Assembly (NCBI GenBank): GCA_024231975.1
Contig: JAAEQB010000046.1
Span: 1 to 32,534 of the forward strand
Source of the DNA: Allobosea sp.
GTDB taxonomy: Bacteria > Pseudomonadota > Alphaproteobacteria > Rhizobiales > Beijerinckiaceae
Direction: 5' to 3'
Length of the DNA: 32,534 nt
Part shown: piece by piece, positions 6,610-15,021 of the stretch
How the letters are laid out: the number at the start of each line of letters is the position of its first letter
Position numbering within the stretch: position 1 is the stretch's first letter
The notes under the pieces: model-generated
What the model saw: the letters and a program-made list of their open reading frames with translations, nothing else
Database searches by the model: none
What the model was told of the DNA's origin: nothing
Translations under genes and position numbers: made by a program

Positions 6610-7929
6610 TCAGTTCAGGAGCTTCACCAGATAGAGGCTGAGCGCCGGAAATGCCACGCAGATGCCGAGCCTGATCACATCGGCGCCGACGAAGGGCAGA
6701 ACGCCGCGATAGATCCGCGTCACCGGCACGTCGCGCGCCAGCGAGGCGACGACGAAGACGTTGAGGCCGATCGGCGGGCAGGTCATGCCGATGCCGACCA
6801 CGATCAGCACGAGGATGCCGAACCAGATCGCGATGTCGTCGGTCGGCATGCCGAAATCGAGCGCCGTCACGATCGGGAAGAACACCGGCAGCGTCAGCAG
6901 GATCATGGCGAGTTCGTCCATCACGCCGCCGAGCACGATGTAGAACAGCAGGAGGCCGACCAGCACGGTATAGGGCGCCCAGCCGGAGGCCGCGATCATC
7001 TCGGCCGCCGCCGTCGGCACCTGCGTCAGCGCCAGGAAGGCATTGAACACCTCGGCGCCGAGCAGGATCGCGAAGATCATTGCCGAGGTCTCGGCGGTCT
7101 GCAGGATCGCCTGCTTCACGCCGTCGAAGCCGAGCGTGCGCCGGAACAGGCCGATCGCCAGCATGATGAAGGCGCCGACCGAAGCACCCTCCGTCGGCGT
7201 GAAGACGCCGCCATAGATGCCGCCGACCACAATCACCGCGACAGTCAGCGCCGGGATGACGCCGAGCAGCAGCGGCCAGCGCTCGCGCCAGGGCGTGCGC
7301 TCATGGGCAGGGGCGAGCGTGCCGTCGAGCCGCGACATGATCCAGATGGTGATGCAATAGAACGTCGCCGCCAGCAGGCCGGGGATCAGCGCCGCCTGGA
7401 ACAGCTTGGCGATGTTCTGCTCGGTCGAGATCGCATAGACGACCAGGATCACCGAGGGCGGAATCAGGATGCCGAGCGTGCCGCCGACCGCGGTGACGCC
7501 GCAGGCGAAGCCGGGATCATAGCGATAGCTGCGCAATTGCGGCAGCGCGGCGCGGGCGAAGGTCGCGGTCGTCGCGACCGAGGAGCCGCAGATCGCGCCG
7601 AAGCCGGTGCAGGCCCCGATCATCGCCATGCCGAGGCCGCCGCGGCGATGGCCGACGAAGGCCGAAGCCGCCTTGAACAGGTCCCCCGCCAGCCCGGAGC
7701 GCTCGGCGAAGGCGCCCATCAGCACGAAGAGCGGGATCACCGAGAGCGTGTAGTTGGCGAAGATCTGGTAGGGCGTGGTGCGGATATAGTTGAGGAAGGG
7801 CTCGAGCCCGTTGAGCTGGATATAGCCGGCGCTGCCGACGACCAGCATGGCGAGGCCGATCGGCAGGCGCAGCGCCATCAGCGCCAGCATGACGGTAAAG
7901 CCGGTGATGGCGAGGGAGAAGCCGCTCAT
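6610..7929 (-). CDS. dctM: TRAP transporter large permease (DctM)
   Basis: This 439-residue very hydrophobic protein has about 12 predicted membrane segments and the usual DctM layout. Family hallmarks include RLPIGLAMLVVGSAGY near the start, GGLGMAMIGACTGFGAICGSS in the middle and GGTLGILIPPS further on. DctM is the sodium-coupled ion-transporter part of tripartite ATP-independent periplasmic systems for organic acids. Its start overlaps the stop of dctQ by four bases (ATGA), showing coupled translation. The substrate cannot be read from this subunit. Confidence 0.93.
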   Translation of the reverse strand: MSGFSLAITGFTVMLALMALRLPIGLAMLVVGSAGYIQLNGLEPFLNYIRTTPYQIFANYTLSVIPLFVLMGAFAERSGLAGDLFKAASAFVGHRRGGLGMAMIGACTGFGAICGSSVATTATFARAALPQLRSYRYDPGFACGVTAVGGTLGILIPPSVILVVYAISTEQNIAKLFQAALIPGLLAATFYCITIWIMSRLDGTLAPAHERTPWRERWPLLLGVIPALTVAVIVVGGIYGGVFTPTEGASVGAFIMLAIGLFRRTLGFDGVKQAILQTAETSAMIFAILLGAEVFNAFLALTQVPTAAAEMIAASGWAPYTVLVGLLLFYIVLGGVMDELAMILLTLPVFFPIVTALDFGMPTDDIAIWFGILVLIVVGIGMTCPPIGLNVFVVASLARDVPVTRIYRGVLPFVGADVIRLGICVAFPALSLYLVKLLN

Positions 7930-8432
7930 CGGGGCTGCCTCATCAGGCGGCTGGCGCTGACGAAGGCCGCGAGCGAGACGAAGCCGGCGAGCACTGCGCA
8001 GAGCGCGATCGGCAGATAGCTCGGCAGCTGCAGCACCATGGTGTTCTCGCCGCTGGCCAGCGCCGAGCGCGCCCCAACGCCGAGCCGCCAGGCGATCAGC
8101 GCCATGGCGAGGCCGTAGACCACGTCCCAGAGCGCATCGATGCCGTCGCGCCAGCGCTGCGGCAGCTTCAGGGTGAAGGTGTCGACGAAGATGTTGCCGC
8201 GCTTCAATTGGCAGAGCGGCAGGAAGCAGAAGGCGGCGATCGCCGTCGCCATCTGCACCAACTCGAAATCGCCGGGCACGCCGGCGGCGCCGACGAGGTC
8301 GCTGCGCAAGGTCACGCTGACCACGACCATGGTCGCAACCGCGATCAGCAGCGCCCCACCGATGAGCGCGACCGCTTCCGCCACCGCGTCGATGCGCGAT
8401 GGCGGCCTCTCCTCCCCTGCCCTGTCGGTCAT
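7926..8432 (-). CDS. dctQ: TRAP transporter small permease (DctQ)
   Basis: This 168-residue protein has four predicted membrane helices (about residues 20-45, 58-80, 103-125 and 142-163), the expected topology for DctQ. Residues QLKRGNIFVDTFTLKLP match the conserved loop after the second helix. DctQ scaffolds the DctM transporter. It starts four bases after the dctP stop and overlaps dctM by four bases, so the three genes form one tight operon in the order dctP-dctQ-dctM. Confidence 0.9.
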   Translation of the reverse strand: MTDRAGEERPPSRIDAVAEAVALIGGALLIAVATMVVVSVTLRSDLVGAAGVPGDFELVQMATAIAAFCFLPLCQLKRGNIFVDTFTLKLPQRWRDGIDALWDVVYGLAMALIAWRLGVGARSALASGENTMVLQLPSYLPIALCAVLAGFVSLAAFVSASRLMRQPR

Positions 8433-8436
8433 CGCG

Positions 8437-9489
8437 TCAGGCGGCGTTCTGGTGCTTGGTCAGGGCGGCGCGGGCGGCGGCGAGCAGCTTCTCGCCGTCG
8501 AGGCCCTTGTCCTTGGCGGTCTTGAGCCAGCCGTCGATCACCGGGGCCGTCGCCTTGTGCCAGCGCTCGGCCTCGGCCTGCTCCAGCGTGACGATGGTGT
8601 TGCCGCGCCTCTTGACCATCTCGGAGACGACGACCGCCTGCTCGTCCCAGACCTTGCCGGCCATGGCCGAAGCGGCCGCGCCGGAGTTCTTGTCGATGAT
8701 CGCCTTGAGGTCGGGCGCCAGCCCCTCGTACTTGGCCTTGTTCATGGCGAGCACGAAGGTCGCGACATAGAAGGTCGGCGAGCCCGGGATCTCGGTATGA
8801 TTCTTGACCAGCTCCTGCACCTTGATCGAGGGCACGACCTCCCAAGGCACGACGCAGCCGTCGATGACGCGTTGGGCCAGCGATTCCGGCACCTGCGGGA
8901 TCGGCATGCCGATGGCGTTGGCGCCGAGCGCGCGCAACGCCTCGCCGGCAAGCCGGGTCGGGAAGCGCAGCTTGAGGCCCTTCAGGTCCTCCATCGTCTT
9001 CACCGGCTTGTTGGCGTGGATCAGCCCGTGATCATGCGCCCAGAAGCAGATCGGATGGATGTCCTTGAACTCATCCTTGAGGTGCTCGGCGGCATAGTCG
9101 GTCAGCGCCAGCGAGTTCACCAGCGCCCGCTTATTCGGCACGAAGGGCAGCTCGAACGCCTCGATGCCGGTGAAGCGGCCGGGCGTGTTGCCGGGCAGCG
9201 TCCAGACGATGTCGACGACGCCGTCGCGGGCCTGGTCGTAGAGCTGCGGCGGGGTGCCGCCGAGCTGCATCGACGGGAAGATGTCGATCTTGATCCGGCC
9301 GTTCGATTCGGCGCCGACCTTGTCGGCCCAGGGCTTCAGGAATTTGGAGTGTCCGTTCGCCACCGGCGGCAGGAAATGGTGCATGCGCAGCGTCACTTCC
9401 TGCGCATTGGCACGCGTCGTACGCAGCACGGCCGGCGCGGCCACGGCCGAGCCGGCGAGCGTCAGGAACTTGCGGCGGTCGAAAGTCAT
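8437..9489 (-). CDS. dctP: TRAP transporter substrate-binding protein (DctP)
   Basis: This 350-residue protein starts with DRRKFLTLAGSAVAAPAV, a twin-arginine type signal, so it is probably exported folded by the Tat system. The mature part has the DctP fold signature (RMHHFLPPVANGHSKFLKPW, then GRIKIDIFPSMQLGG and later KTMEDLKGLKLR), including the arginine of the R-x-P-T stretch (RFPTR) that usually binds a carboxylate. The ATG at 9489 is preceded by GGGGAGGGGA, so the 40-residue upstream extension is not used. It is first in the dctPQM-rhodanese operon. The presumed substrate is an organic acid; which one is unknown. Confidence 0.92.
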   Translation of the reverse strand: MTFDRRKFLTLAGSAVAAPAVLRTTRANAQEVTLRMHHFLPPVANGHSKFLKPWADKVGAESNGRIKIDIFPSMQLGGTPPQLYDQARDGVVDIVWTLPGNTPGRFTGIEAFELPFVPNKRALVNSLALTDYAAEHLKDEFKDIHPICFWAHDHGLIHANKPVKTMEDLKGLKLRFPTRLAGEALRALGANAIGMPIPQVPESLAQRVIDGCVVPWEVVPSIKVQELVKNHTEIPGSPTFYVATFVLAMNKAKYEGLAPDLKAIIDKNSGAAASAMAGKVWDEQAVVVSEMVKRRGNTIVTLEQAEAERWHKATAPVIDGWLKTAKDKGLDGEKLLAAARAALTKHQNAA

Positions 9490-9716
9490 GGAAATCCCCT
9501 CCCCGGGAGCAATGGTCGTCTCGTTCACCCTGCCGCGGGCCTGACCGGCAAAAAGCCGGCTGACCCGTCTCGCGAAGACGCAAGATGGCTCAAACCGGCC
9601 TTGATGCAAACTGGCCGGAAGTCGAGCGTCCTCCCGGCCTTATAGTTTCATTCGTAACTAATTCGCAAGCCCACCGGATCACGTCCCGGGGGTTTCTCTC
9701 GCGAGCGTGATCGTGA

Positions 9717-10160
9717 TCAGGCCAGCGGCGGAATGCGCAGCACCCAACCCGGCTGGATCAGGTCGGGGTTCTTCACCGGCGGCGTATTGGCCTTGACGAT
9801 CTCGGTGTACTTGGCGCCCTTGCCCTTGCCGTAGTGCTCCTCGGCGATCTTCCAGAGCGTATCGCCCTTGACCACCGTGTAGAACACCGCCGCGGGCGCT
9901 TCCTTGTTGACGATCAGCTCCGATTCGACCGAGCCGACGCCGGCCGTGTTGCCGATCGCCAGGATGATCTTCTCGGCCTCCTCGGTGGTCATCGCCTTGC
10001 CCGAGACCTTCACCTTGTCGCCCGAGACGTCGATCTTGACGTCGGACGGCAGGCCATGGCCAGCCAGTTCCTTCTGCAACTGATCAGACGTTGCCGCATT
10101 GGCCGAGCTCGATCCGAAGATCTTGGCGCCGGCATCCTTGATGAAACTGAACAGACCCAT
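9717..10160 (-). CDS. kbp: Kbp/YgaU-like BON + LysM protein
   Basis: This 147-residue protein closely follows the layout of Escherichia coli Kbp (YgaU). It opens MGLFSFIKDAGAKIFG. A BON domain lies at about 25-85, with GNTAGVGSVES near its end. A LysM domain follows at about 92-145 (FYTVVKGDTLWKIAEEHYGKG … IQPGWVLRIP). There is no signal peptide, so it is cytosolic. In E. coli the protein binds potassium and helps at high potassium. The ATG at 10160 is preceded by GAGGAGA. It is divergent from the GlcG-like gene, the two separated by 254 bases that carry a 12-base palindrome at 10274-10285. Confidence 0.88.
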   Translation of the reverse strand: MGLFSFIKDAGAKIFGSSSANAATSDQLQKELAGHGLPSDVKIDVSGDKVKVSGKAMTTEEAEKIILAIGNTAGVGSVESELIVNKEAPAAVFYTVVKGDTLWKIAEEHYGKGKGAKYTEIVKANTPPVKNPDLIQPGWVLRIPPLA

Positions 10161-10414
10161 AGCGTGTTCTCCTCATGCGCTGGCCGCCCCGCCAGGATTG
10201 GCCGAACGATCGGGCTTTGCGCAACTCCACAGCCTTGGCGCATGTTCTGGTCGCAAAAGTGGCGTCACCTAGCGGAACATGTTCCCAGACGGGCAATCTA
10301 TGAAGCCCATTCGAAACGACAACTGCAAGACGAAACCGCGTCGTCGCCCTTCCCTCGCGCCGCCGGCACTGGCAGAACGGAGCCGAACGATGCCGACATC
10401 CTGAAAGGCCAGCC

Positions 10415-10849
10415 ATGACCGCCCTCTCCCTCGAACAGGCCAGCGTGATCGTCGACGGCGCCCTGAAATATGCGCGCGAGAACGGGCTGAAGCCGCTCGC
10501 CATCGCCGTGCTCGACGCGCGTGGCGTGCAGAAGTTCTTTCTCGCCCAGGACGGCACCAGCCTGAAGCGCGGCGAGATCGCGCTCGGCAAGGCCAATGGC
10601 GCGATCGCGCTCGGCGTCGGCCCGCGCACCCTCAACAAGATGGCGCTGGAGCGCCCGCACTTCATCAACGGCGTCGCCCTCTCGGTCGGCGGCCCGGTCG
10701 TGCCGGTCCCCGGCGGCGCGCTGATCCGCGATGCCGCCGGCAACCTCATCGGCGTCGTCGGCATCTCCGGCGACACCTCGGACAATGACGAGGCGGCCGC
10801 CCTTGCCGGCATTGCCGCGGCCGGCCTCACCGCCGAGACGGGTGGCTAA
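10415..10849 (+). CDS. GlcG/HbpS-family protein
   Basis: This 144-residue cytosolic protein matches the GlcG/HbpS (DUF336) fold from end to end. Features are LEQASVIVDGALKYA at the start, LAIAVLDARGVQKFF, a glycine-rich stretch around GGPVVPVPGGALIRD (86-101), then GNLIGVVGISGDTSDNDEA. Family members bind haem or corrinoid in some cases, and others sit in glycolate and diol operons, so no substrate is claimed. The ATG at 10415 has AAAGG seven bases upstream. It is followed 127 bases later by the ferredoxin reductase gene on the same strand. Confidence 0.88.
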   Translation: MTALSLEQASVIVDGALKYARENGLKPLAIAVLDARGVQKFFLAQDGTSLKRGEIALGKANGAIALGVGPRTLNKMALERPHFINGVALSVGGPVVPVPGGALIRDAAGNLIGVVGISGDTSDNDEAAALAGIAAAGLTAETGG

Positions 10850-10976
10850 CGTCCTCCGTCGCCGCATGCGGCCCGGCCCGCCCGGCCTTGCGCCATGTCG
10901 CATTGCAAGGCCGGCCGATTTCCGGCAACGGGTGACGACCGGCGGCCCTTGAAGCCGTCTTGAGGAACTCCGACCC

Positions 10977-12047
10977 ATGAATATCGCCGCCGCCATCGAG
11001 GGTGAGACAGTCCAGACCGACGCGCTGATCATCGGCGCCGGCCCCTGTGGCCTGTTCGCCGTGTTCGAGCTCGGCCTGCTCGACATCAAGGCCCATCTCG
11101 TCGACATCCTGCCCAAGGTCGGCGGCCAATGTGCCGAGCTCTATCCGGAGAAGCCGATCTACGACATTCCCGGCTTCCCGCTCGTCACCGGCCAGGGGCT
11201 GGTCGACAATCTGCTCGAGCAGATCAAGCCCTTCGGCGCGACCTTCCACCTCAACCAGATGATCGAGAAGGTCGAGGTGCTCGGTACCGCGGAGGCACCG
11301 CGCTTCCGCCTGCGTACCGATGCCGGCACGGTGTTCGAAGCCAAGACGGTGCTGATCGCCGCCGGCGGCGGTTCGTTCCTGCCGAAGAAGCCGCCGATCC
11401 CGGGCATCGAGGCCTATGAGGGCCGCAGCGACGGCGGCGGCGTGCACTATGCCGTGCGCAAGATGGAAGCCTTCCGCGACCGCGAGATCCTGATCGTCGG
11501 CGGCGGCGATTCGGCGCTCGACTGGACGCTGAACCTGCAGCCGATCGCCAAGCGGGTGACGCTGATGCACCGGCGCGACGATTTCCGCGCCGCCCCCCAT
11601 TCGGTCGAGCAGATGCGCGCCCTCGTCGCCTCCGGCGCGATGGATCTGCGGCTTGGCCAGGTGATGGGGCTCAAGGGCGACGGCAACGAGTTGCATGGCG
11701 CGATCTGCCGTGACAATGCCGGCGCCGAGTTCGAGGTCGCCTGCAATACGATGCTGCCCTTCTTCGGCCTTACCATGAAGCTCGGCCCGATCGCCGATTG
11801 GGGCCTGAACCTGCACGAGAACCTGATCCCGGTCGACACCGAGAAGTTCGAGACCAATGTGCCGGGCATCTTCGCCATCGGCGACATCAACAGCTATCCG
11901 GGCAAGCTGAAGCTGATCCTGTCGGGCTTCCACGAGGCGGCGCTCGCCGCCCAGAAGGTCCATCGCTACGTCTATCCGGAGAAGCGGCTGACCTTCCAGT
12001 ACACGACCTCGTCGAGCGCCCTGCAGAAGAAGCTCGGCGTGGTCTGA
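10977..12047 (+). CDS. Ferredoxin--NADP(+) reductase, thioredoxin-reductase type
   Basis: This 356-residue flavoprotein has the FAD site IIGAGPCGLFAVFELG (18-33), the NADPH site IVGGGDSALDW (173-183) and the second FAD site FAIGDINSYPGK (about 295-306). It lacks the CxxC redox pair of thioredoxin reductase and has the extended C-terminus (…TTSSSALQKKLGVV). Both are typical of ferredoxin-NADP reductases of the YumC/R. palustris FNR class. It moves electrons between NADPH and ferredoxin in the cytosol. A GAGGAAC site precedes the ATG. It ends before a repeat shared with the convergent YfhO-like gene. Confidence 0.9.
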   Translation: MNIAAAIEGETVQTDALIIGAGPCGLFAVFELGLLDIKAHLVDILPKVGGQCAELYPEKPIYDIPGFPLVTGQGLVDNLLEQIKPFGATFHLNQMIEKVEVLGTAEAPRFRLRTDAGTVFEAKTVLIAAGGGSFLPKKPPIPGIEAYEGRSDGGGVHYAVRKMEAFRDREILIVGGGDSALDWTLNLQPIAKRVTLMHRRDDFRAAPHSVEQMRALVASGAMDLRLGQVMGLKGDGNELHGAICRDNAGAEFEVACNTMLPFFGLTMKLGPIADWGLNLHENLIPVDTEKFETNVPGIFAIGDINSYPGKLKLILSGFHEAALAAQKVHRYVYPEKRLTFQYTTSSSALQKKLGVV

Positions 12048-12059
12048 GGCAACTGGGTC

Positions 12060-12203
12060 GTCATTCCGGGGCGTTGCGCAGCAGCGAGCCCGGAACCCAG
12101 AATCGATGCGGTTCTGGAACAAGGCGAAAGCCTCCAGACCTCGCGATCAACCGCGGCGGCTCTGGATTCCGGGCTCAGGCCTGCGGCCTGCCCCGGAAAG
12201 ACG
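12060..12203. repeat. Intergenic inverted repeat between convergent genes (CATTCCGGGGC type)
   Basis: GTCATTCCGGGGC at the left is mirrored by GCCCCGGAAAGAC at the right. Inside are GAGCCCGGAACCCAGAAT and its counterpart ATTCCGGGCTC. The element fills the gap between two genes that run towards each other, so it could end both transcripts. The base composition and internal TCTGGA/TTCTGG pairs also suggest two head-to-head copies of a shorter unit. Confidence 0.7.
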
Positions 12204-12218
12204 GCGAGAAACCTGCCC

Positions 12219-14705
12219 CTACCGCAACACCGACATCGCCGACGAGGGCGGCAGCATGTCGTGCGCGGCCATGTCATGCGCCGGGCGCGAGACCGGCTCG
12301 GGCGGCACCGGCTGGATCCGCGTCGCCGGCGAGCCCGAGGGACCGCTATGCGTCGGCGCCGCCGCGACCACGCCCTCCTCCTCCGGCGGCGCCACGCGGT
12401 CGCGCAGTTCGGCAATCGCACCGTCGAGCGGATGGAAGCTGAAGCGGATCTTGTGCGTGCCGGCCGGGACCTGCACCGCCCGGAACAGGACATTGGCCTT
12501 GAGGATCTCAACCTCCTGCCCGTCGAGCTCGGCCTTCCACCAGGGATGCCAGATGTCGTTGAGCACGACGAAGCCCGCCTGCGCGCTCGTCACCTCGATC
12601 TCGACCACCGTGTTGCGGTAGCGCTTGAGCTTGACCTCGGCATTGCTCGCGACCGGCCCTTCCGGCACGCCGGGCTCCGGCTCCTGGTCGAGCAGGACGA
12701 CGCGCTGCGGATCGGCGTCCGGCCATTTGCCGGCCGACTTCATCCCGTCGAAATCGGCGAGCTCCCAGCCACCGACGAACATCACGCGTGGCAGCGCCCG
12801 CGGGTTCTCGTAGATGTAGCCGTCCTTGGTGTAGGCGACGAGCTTGAGGTCGCCGTCACGCAGCGTGCGGTCGACCTGGCCGATCGGCACCCGCGTCGCG
12901 ATGTAGCGCAGGCCGAGGAAGTCAGCGAGGCGGCAGCGATAGGACGGGAACAGCGGCGTGAAGACGCGCTCGCCCGGCGCGGCGATCGAATCGCGCGTGC
13001 CGACGGCGTCCGAGAAATCGGCGAGCCGCAGCGGGTTGTAGCCCAGTGTGTGGTCGAAGCCGTGGATCATGCCGGCATTGGGCCATTCGAAGCCCATGCC
13101 GAGCAGCTCGACCCGGTCGCGCCGGGCTGAATCCGGCGGCTGCGCCGTGAGCTTCTTCAGCACGGCGACGGTCTCGTTCTTGGTCTCTGGCCGGAGCACG
13201 TCATAGACCTCCGGCGCCAGCGCCGTGGCCTCGTTCGGACCGTTATTGGCGGCAAGGTCGGCGGCGACGACGCCCGTGACGATCAGGCTCGCGGCGAGCG
13301 GGGCCGCAACACCGCGCCAGCGCGTCAGCACGACGAGGAGCAGGAGCGCGCTCGCGAACCAGGCGGCTGCCGTCGCGCTCGGCAGAACGGCTTCGCTCAG
13401 ATGCCCGGCCTGGCGCGCTACCAGCAAGGCGAGACCGATGAGCAAGGTGATCGCCCCGATGCCGATGCCGAGATCGCGCCAGATCGCCGCCGGCTTCTCG
13501 TCGCCGAGGATACGGTGCAGCAGGTAGCCCGAGAGCACGGCGCCCAGGCCGCCGATCAGGAAGGTCGCGTCCGCCGGACGGCGGAACACCTTGACGCCCG
13601 GCAGATACTCATAGGCCAGGTGGAAGAACGGCGTGTAGCGGCCGAGCGCGAACAGCACCATCAGCACGAACAGGATGGTGAAGGGCCGGATCGCCCTGTC
13701 CCAGAGCCAGCCGCGCGTCAGCCCCGGCACGATCAGCAGCAGGAAAGGCAGCGCCCCGAGATAGACCTGCCCCATGTTCTTGGAGAGGAAGAGCTCCTTG
13801 GCGTTCCATTCCGGGCTGTAGGGCCCCCAGAACTCGGTTGCGGGATCGCGCACGCCGAACAGGTCGCCGACGAAGGCGGTCAAGAGCGAAGCTGGATGCA
13901 GCGAGCCCCTGCCCGCCTCGACGAGATCGATCGCCGGCCGCGTCGTCGCCTCGGCGAAGAGCCAGGTCCAGAGCAGCGGCACGGCAATGGTGACGAGGCC
14001 GGCGAAGCAGGCGGCGGCGATCGGTGCCAGGCTCTCGCGGAAGCCCGCCCAGCCCTCGGAGAGCCAGTAGGCGACAACCATGCCGATCAGGATATAGGCG
14101 CCGAGCAGCGCGACCTGATCGGGCTCCAGCACCATCATGCCGGCGGCAAAACCGGCGAGCAGGCCATAACGCAGCGAAGCGCGCTGCAGCATCCGCGCCG
14201 TCAGCCAGAAGGACAGCCCGAAGAAGGCGAAGCTGGCGATCTGCCCGACATGCTGGACCCGCCACGCCGCCGAAGCGCCGAAGGCGAAGACCAGCGCCGC
14301 GAGCAGCGCCCCGGCCGAATGCCAGTTGCGGTCGCGGAAGAACATCAGCATGGCGAGCCCGCCGACCAGCAGATGCGCCAGCACATAGGCATCGACCGCG
14401 CGGAAGCTCGGCGAGGGATTGAACAGCGCCAGCAAAATGGCCGGCGAGAAGATCAGCGATTGCGGATCGGCGACCTGGGGCGAGCCGGCAAAGACGTTAT
14501 GGGTCCAGAACGGCGACTGCCCGGAATGCAGCGCCTGCGCCAGGAACTGGATCTGTGCTTGGAAATGCGCCTTGGCGTCGAACGGAATCGTCACCGCCCC
14601 CGACAGCCAGGGCCAGCACAGCGCCACCCAGGCGCAACAAAACAGCGCGGCCGCCAGCCAGTAGCTGGAGCCCGATCTCCACACGGCTTTCAACTGGACC
14701 CCCAA
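12219..14705 (-). CDS. YfhO-like multi-spanning membrane protein
   Basis: This protein of about 828 residues has a dozen or more membrane segments in the first ~480 residues. A soluble C-terminal region follows, ending in a beta domain (about 700-775: VVEIEVTSAQAGFVVLND … WWKAELDGQEV … VPAGTHKIRF), which is the signature of bacterial YfhO/GtrB-type proteins. The tail after about 775 is proline- and alanine-rich. YfhO proteins of Gram-positive bacteria help glycosylate teichoic acids. In Gram-negative bacteria the role is open, perhaps glycosyl transfer to a surface glycan. No ATG is available: TTG at 14705, TTG at 14693 or GTG at 14684 must serve, with GGGGG just ahead of the second. Confidence 0.8.
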   Translation of the reverse strand: MGVQLKAVWRSGSSYWLAAALFCCAWVALCWPWLSGAVTIPFDAKAHFQAQIQFLAQALHSGQSPFWTHNVFAGSPQVADPQSLIFSPAILLALFNPSPSFRAVDAYVLAHLLVGGLAMLMFFRDRNWHSAGALLAALVFAFGASAAWRVQHVGQIASFAFFGLSFWLTARMLQRASLRYGLLAGFAAGMMVLEPDQVALLGAYILIGMVVAYWLSEGWAGFRESLAPIAAACFAGLVTIAVPLLWTWLFAEATTRPAIDLVEAGRGSLHPASLLTAFVGDLFGVRDPATEFWGPYSPEWNAKELFLSKNMGQVYLGALPFLLLIVPGLTRGWLWDRAIRPFTILFVLMVLFALGRYTPFFHLAYEYLPGVKVFRRPADATFLIGGLGAVLSGYLLHRILGDEKPAAIWRDLGIGIGAITLLIGLALLVARQAGHLSEAVLPSATAAAWFASALLLLVVLTRWRGVAAPLAASLIVTGVVAADLAANNGPNEATALAPEVYDVLRPETKNETVAVLKKLTAQPPDSARRDRVELLGMGFEWPNAGMIHGFDHTLGYNPLRLADFSDAVGTRDSIAAPGERVFTPLFPSYRCRLADFLGLRYIATRVPIGQVDRTLRDGDLKLVAYTKDGYIYENPRALPRVMFVGGWELADFDGMKSAGKWPDADPQRVVLLDQEPEPGVPEGPVASNAEVKLKRYRNTVVEIEVTSAQAGFVVLNDIWHPWWKAELDGQEVEILKANVLFRAVQVPAGTHKIRFSFHPLDGAIAELRDRVAPPEEEGVVAAAPTHSGPSGSPATRIQPVPPEPVSRPAHDMAAHDMLPPSSAMSVLR

Positions 14706-14883
14706 GGCCCCCGGCGCGCCCGGCGCGCATGATCACGCGCCGATCACGCCGATGTGATCAGGATCGACGATGAAGGTTCCGCGATGAACCGAAACTGAAT
14801 GAAACTGAACGCTGTGGATCGGGCGCCCGGCTGTGGCGTGACAGCGTCACCATGCCGCGCCGGCGCCGCCTCCTTATCCCTTT

Positions 14884-15002
14884 AGCCCTCATCCTGAGGA
14901 GCAGCCGCAGGCTGCCTCTCGAAGGATGCTTCAGGAGGCTCCAGAGACATCTGGACCATCCTTCGAGACGGCCGCTCACGCGGCCTCCTCAGGATGAGGG
15001 CT
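14884..15002. repeat. Inverted pair of 'CCCTCATCCTGAGGAG' intergenic repeats
   Basis: AGCCCTCATCCTGAGGAG at the left is the reverse complement of CTCCTCAGGATGAGGGCT at the right. Between them CTCTCGAAGGATG and CATCCTTCGAGA are also mirrored. This is two copies of the unit seen singly at 31740-31792, head to head. It lies in the 316-base gap between the puuD stop (15022) and the YfhO-like start (14705). The rest of the gap shows no gene; GATCACGCGCCGATCACGCCGATGTGATCA near 14731-14760 is a local cluster of short repeats. Confidence 0.85.
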
Positions 15003-15021
15003 GAAAAATATGAAGCTGATT

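Noticed and set aside
10274..10285. GGAACATGTTCC palindrome as a second LexA box
   Set aside because: It is an inverted repeat without spacing; the alphaproteobacterial LexA site needs a GTTC-N7-GTTC direct repeat. It might bind another regulator of kbp or the GlcG-like gene.
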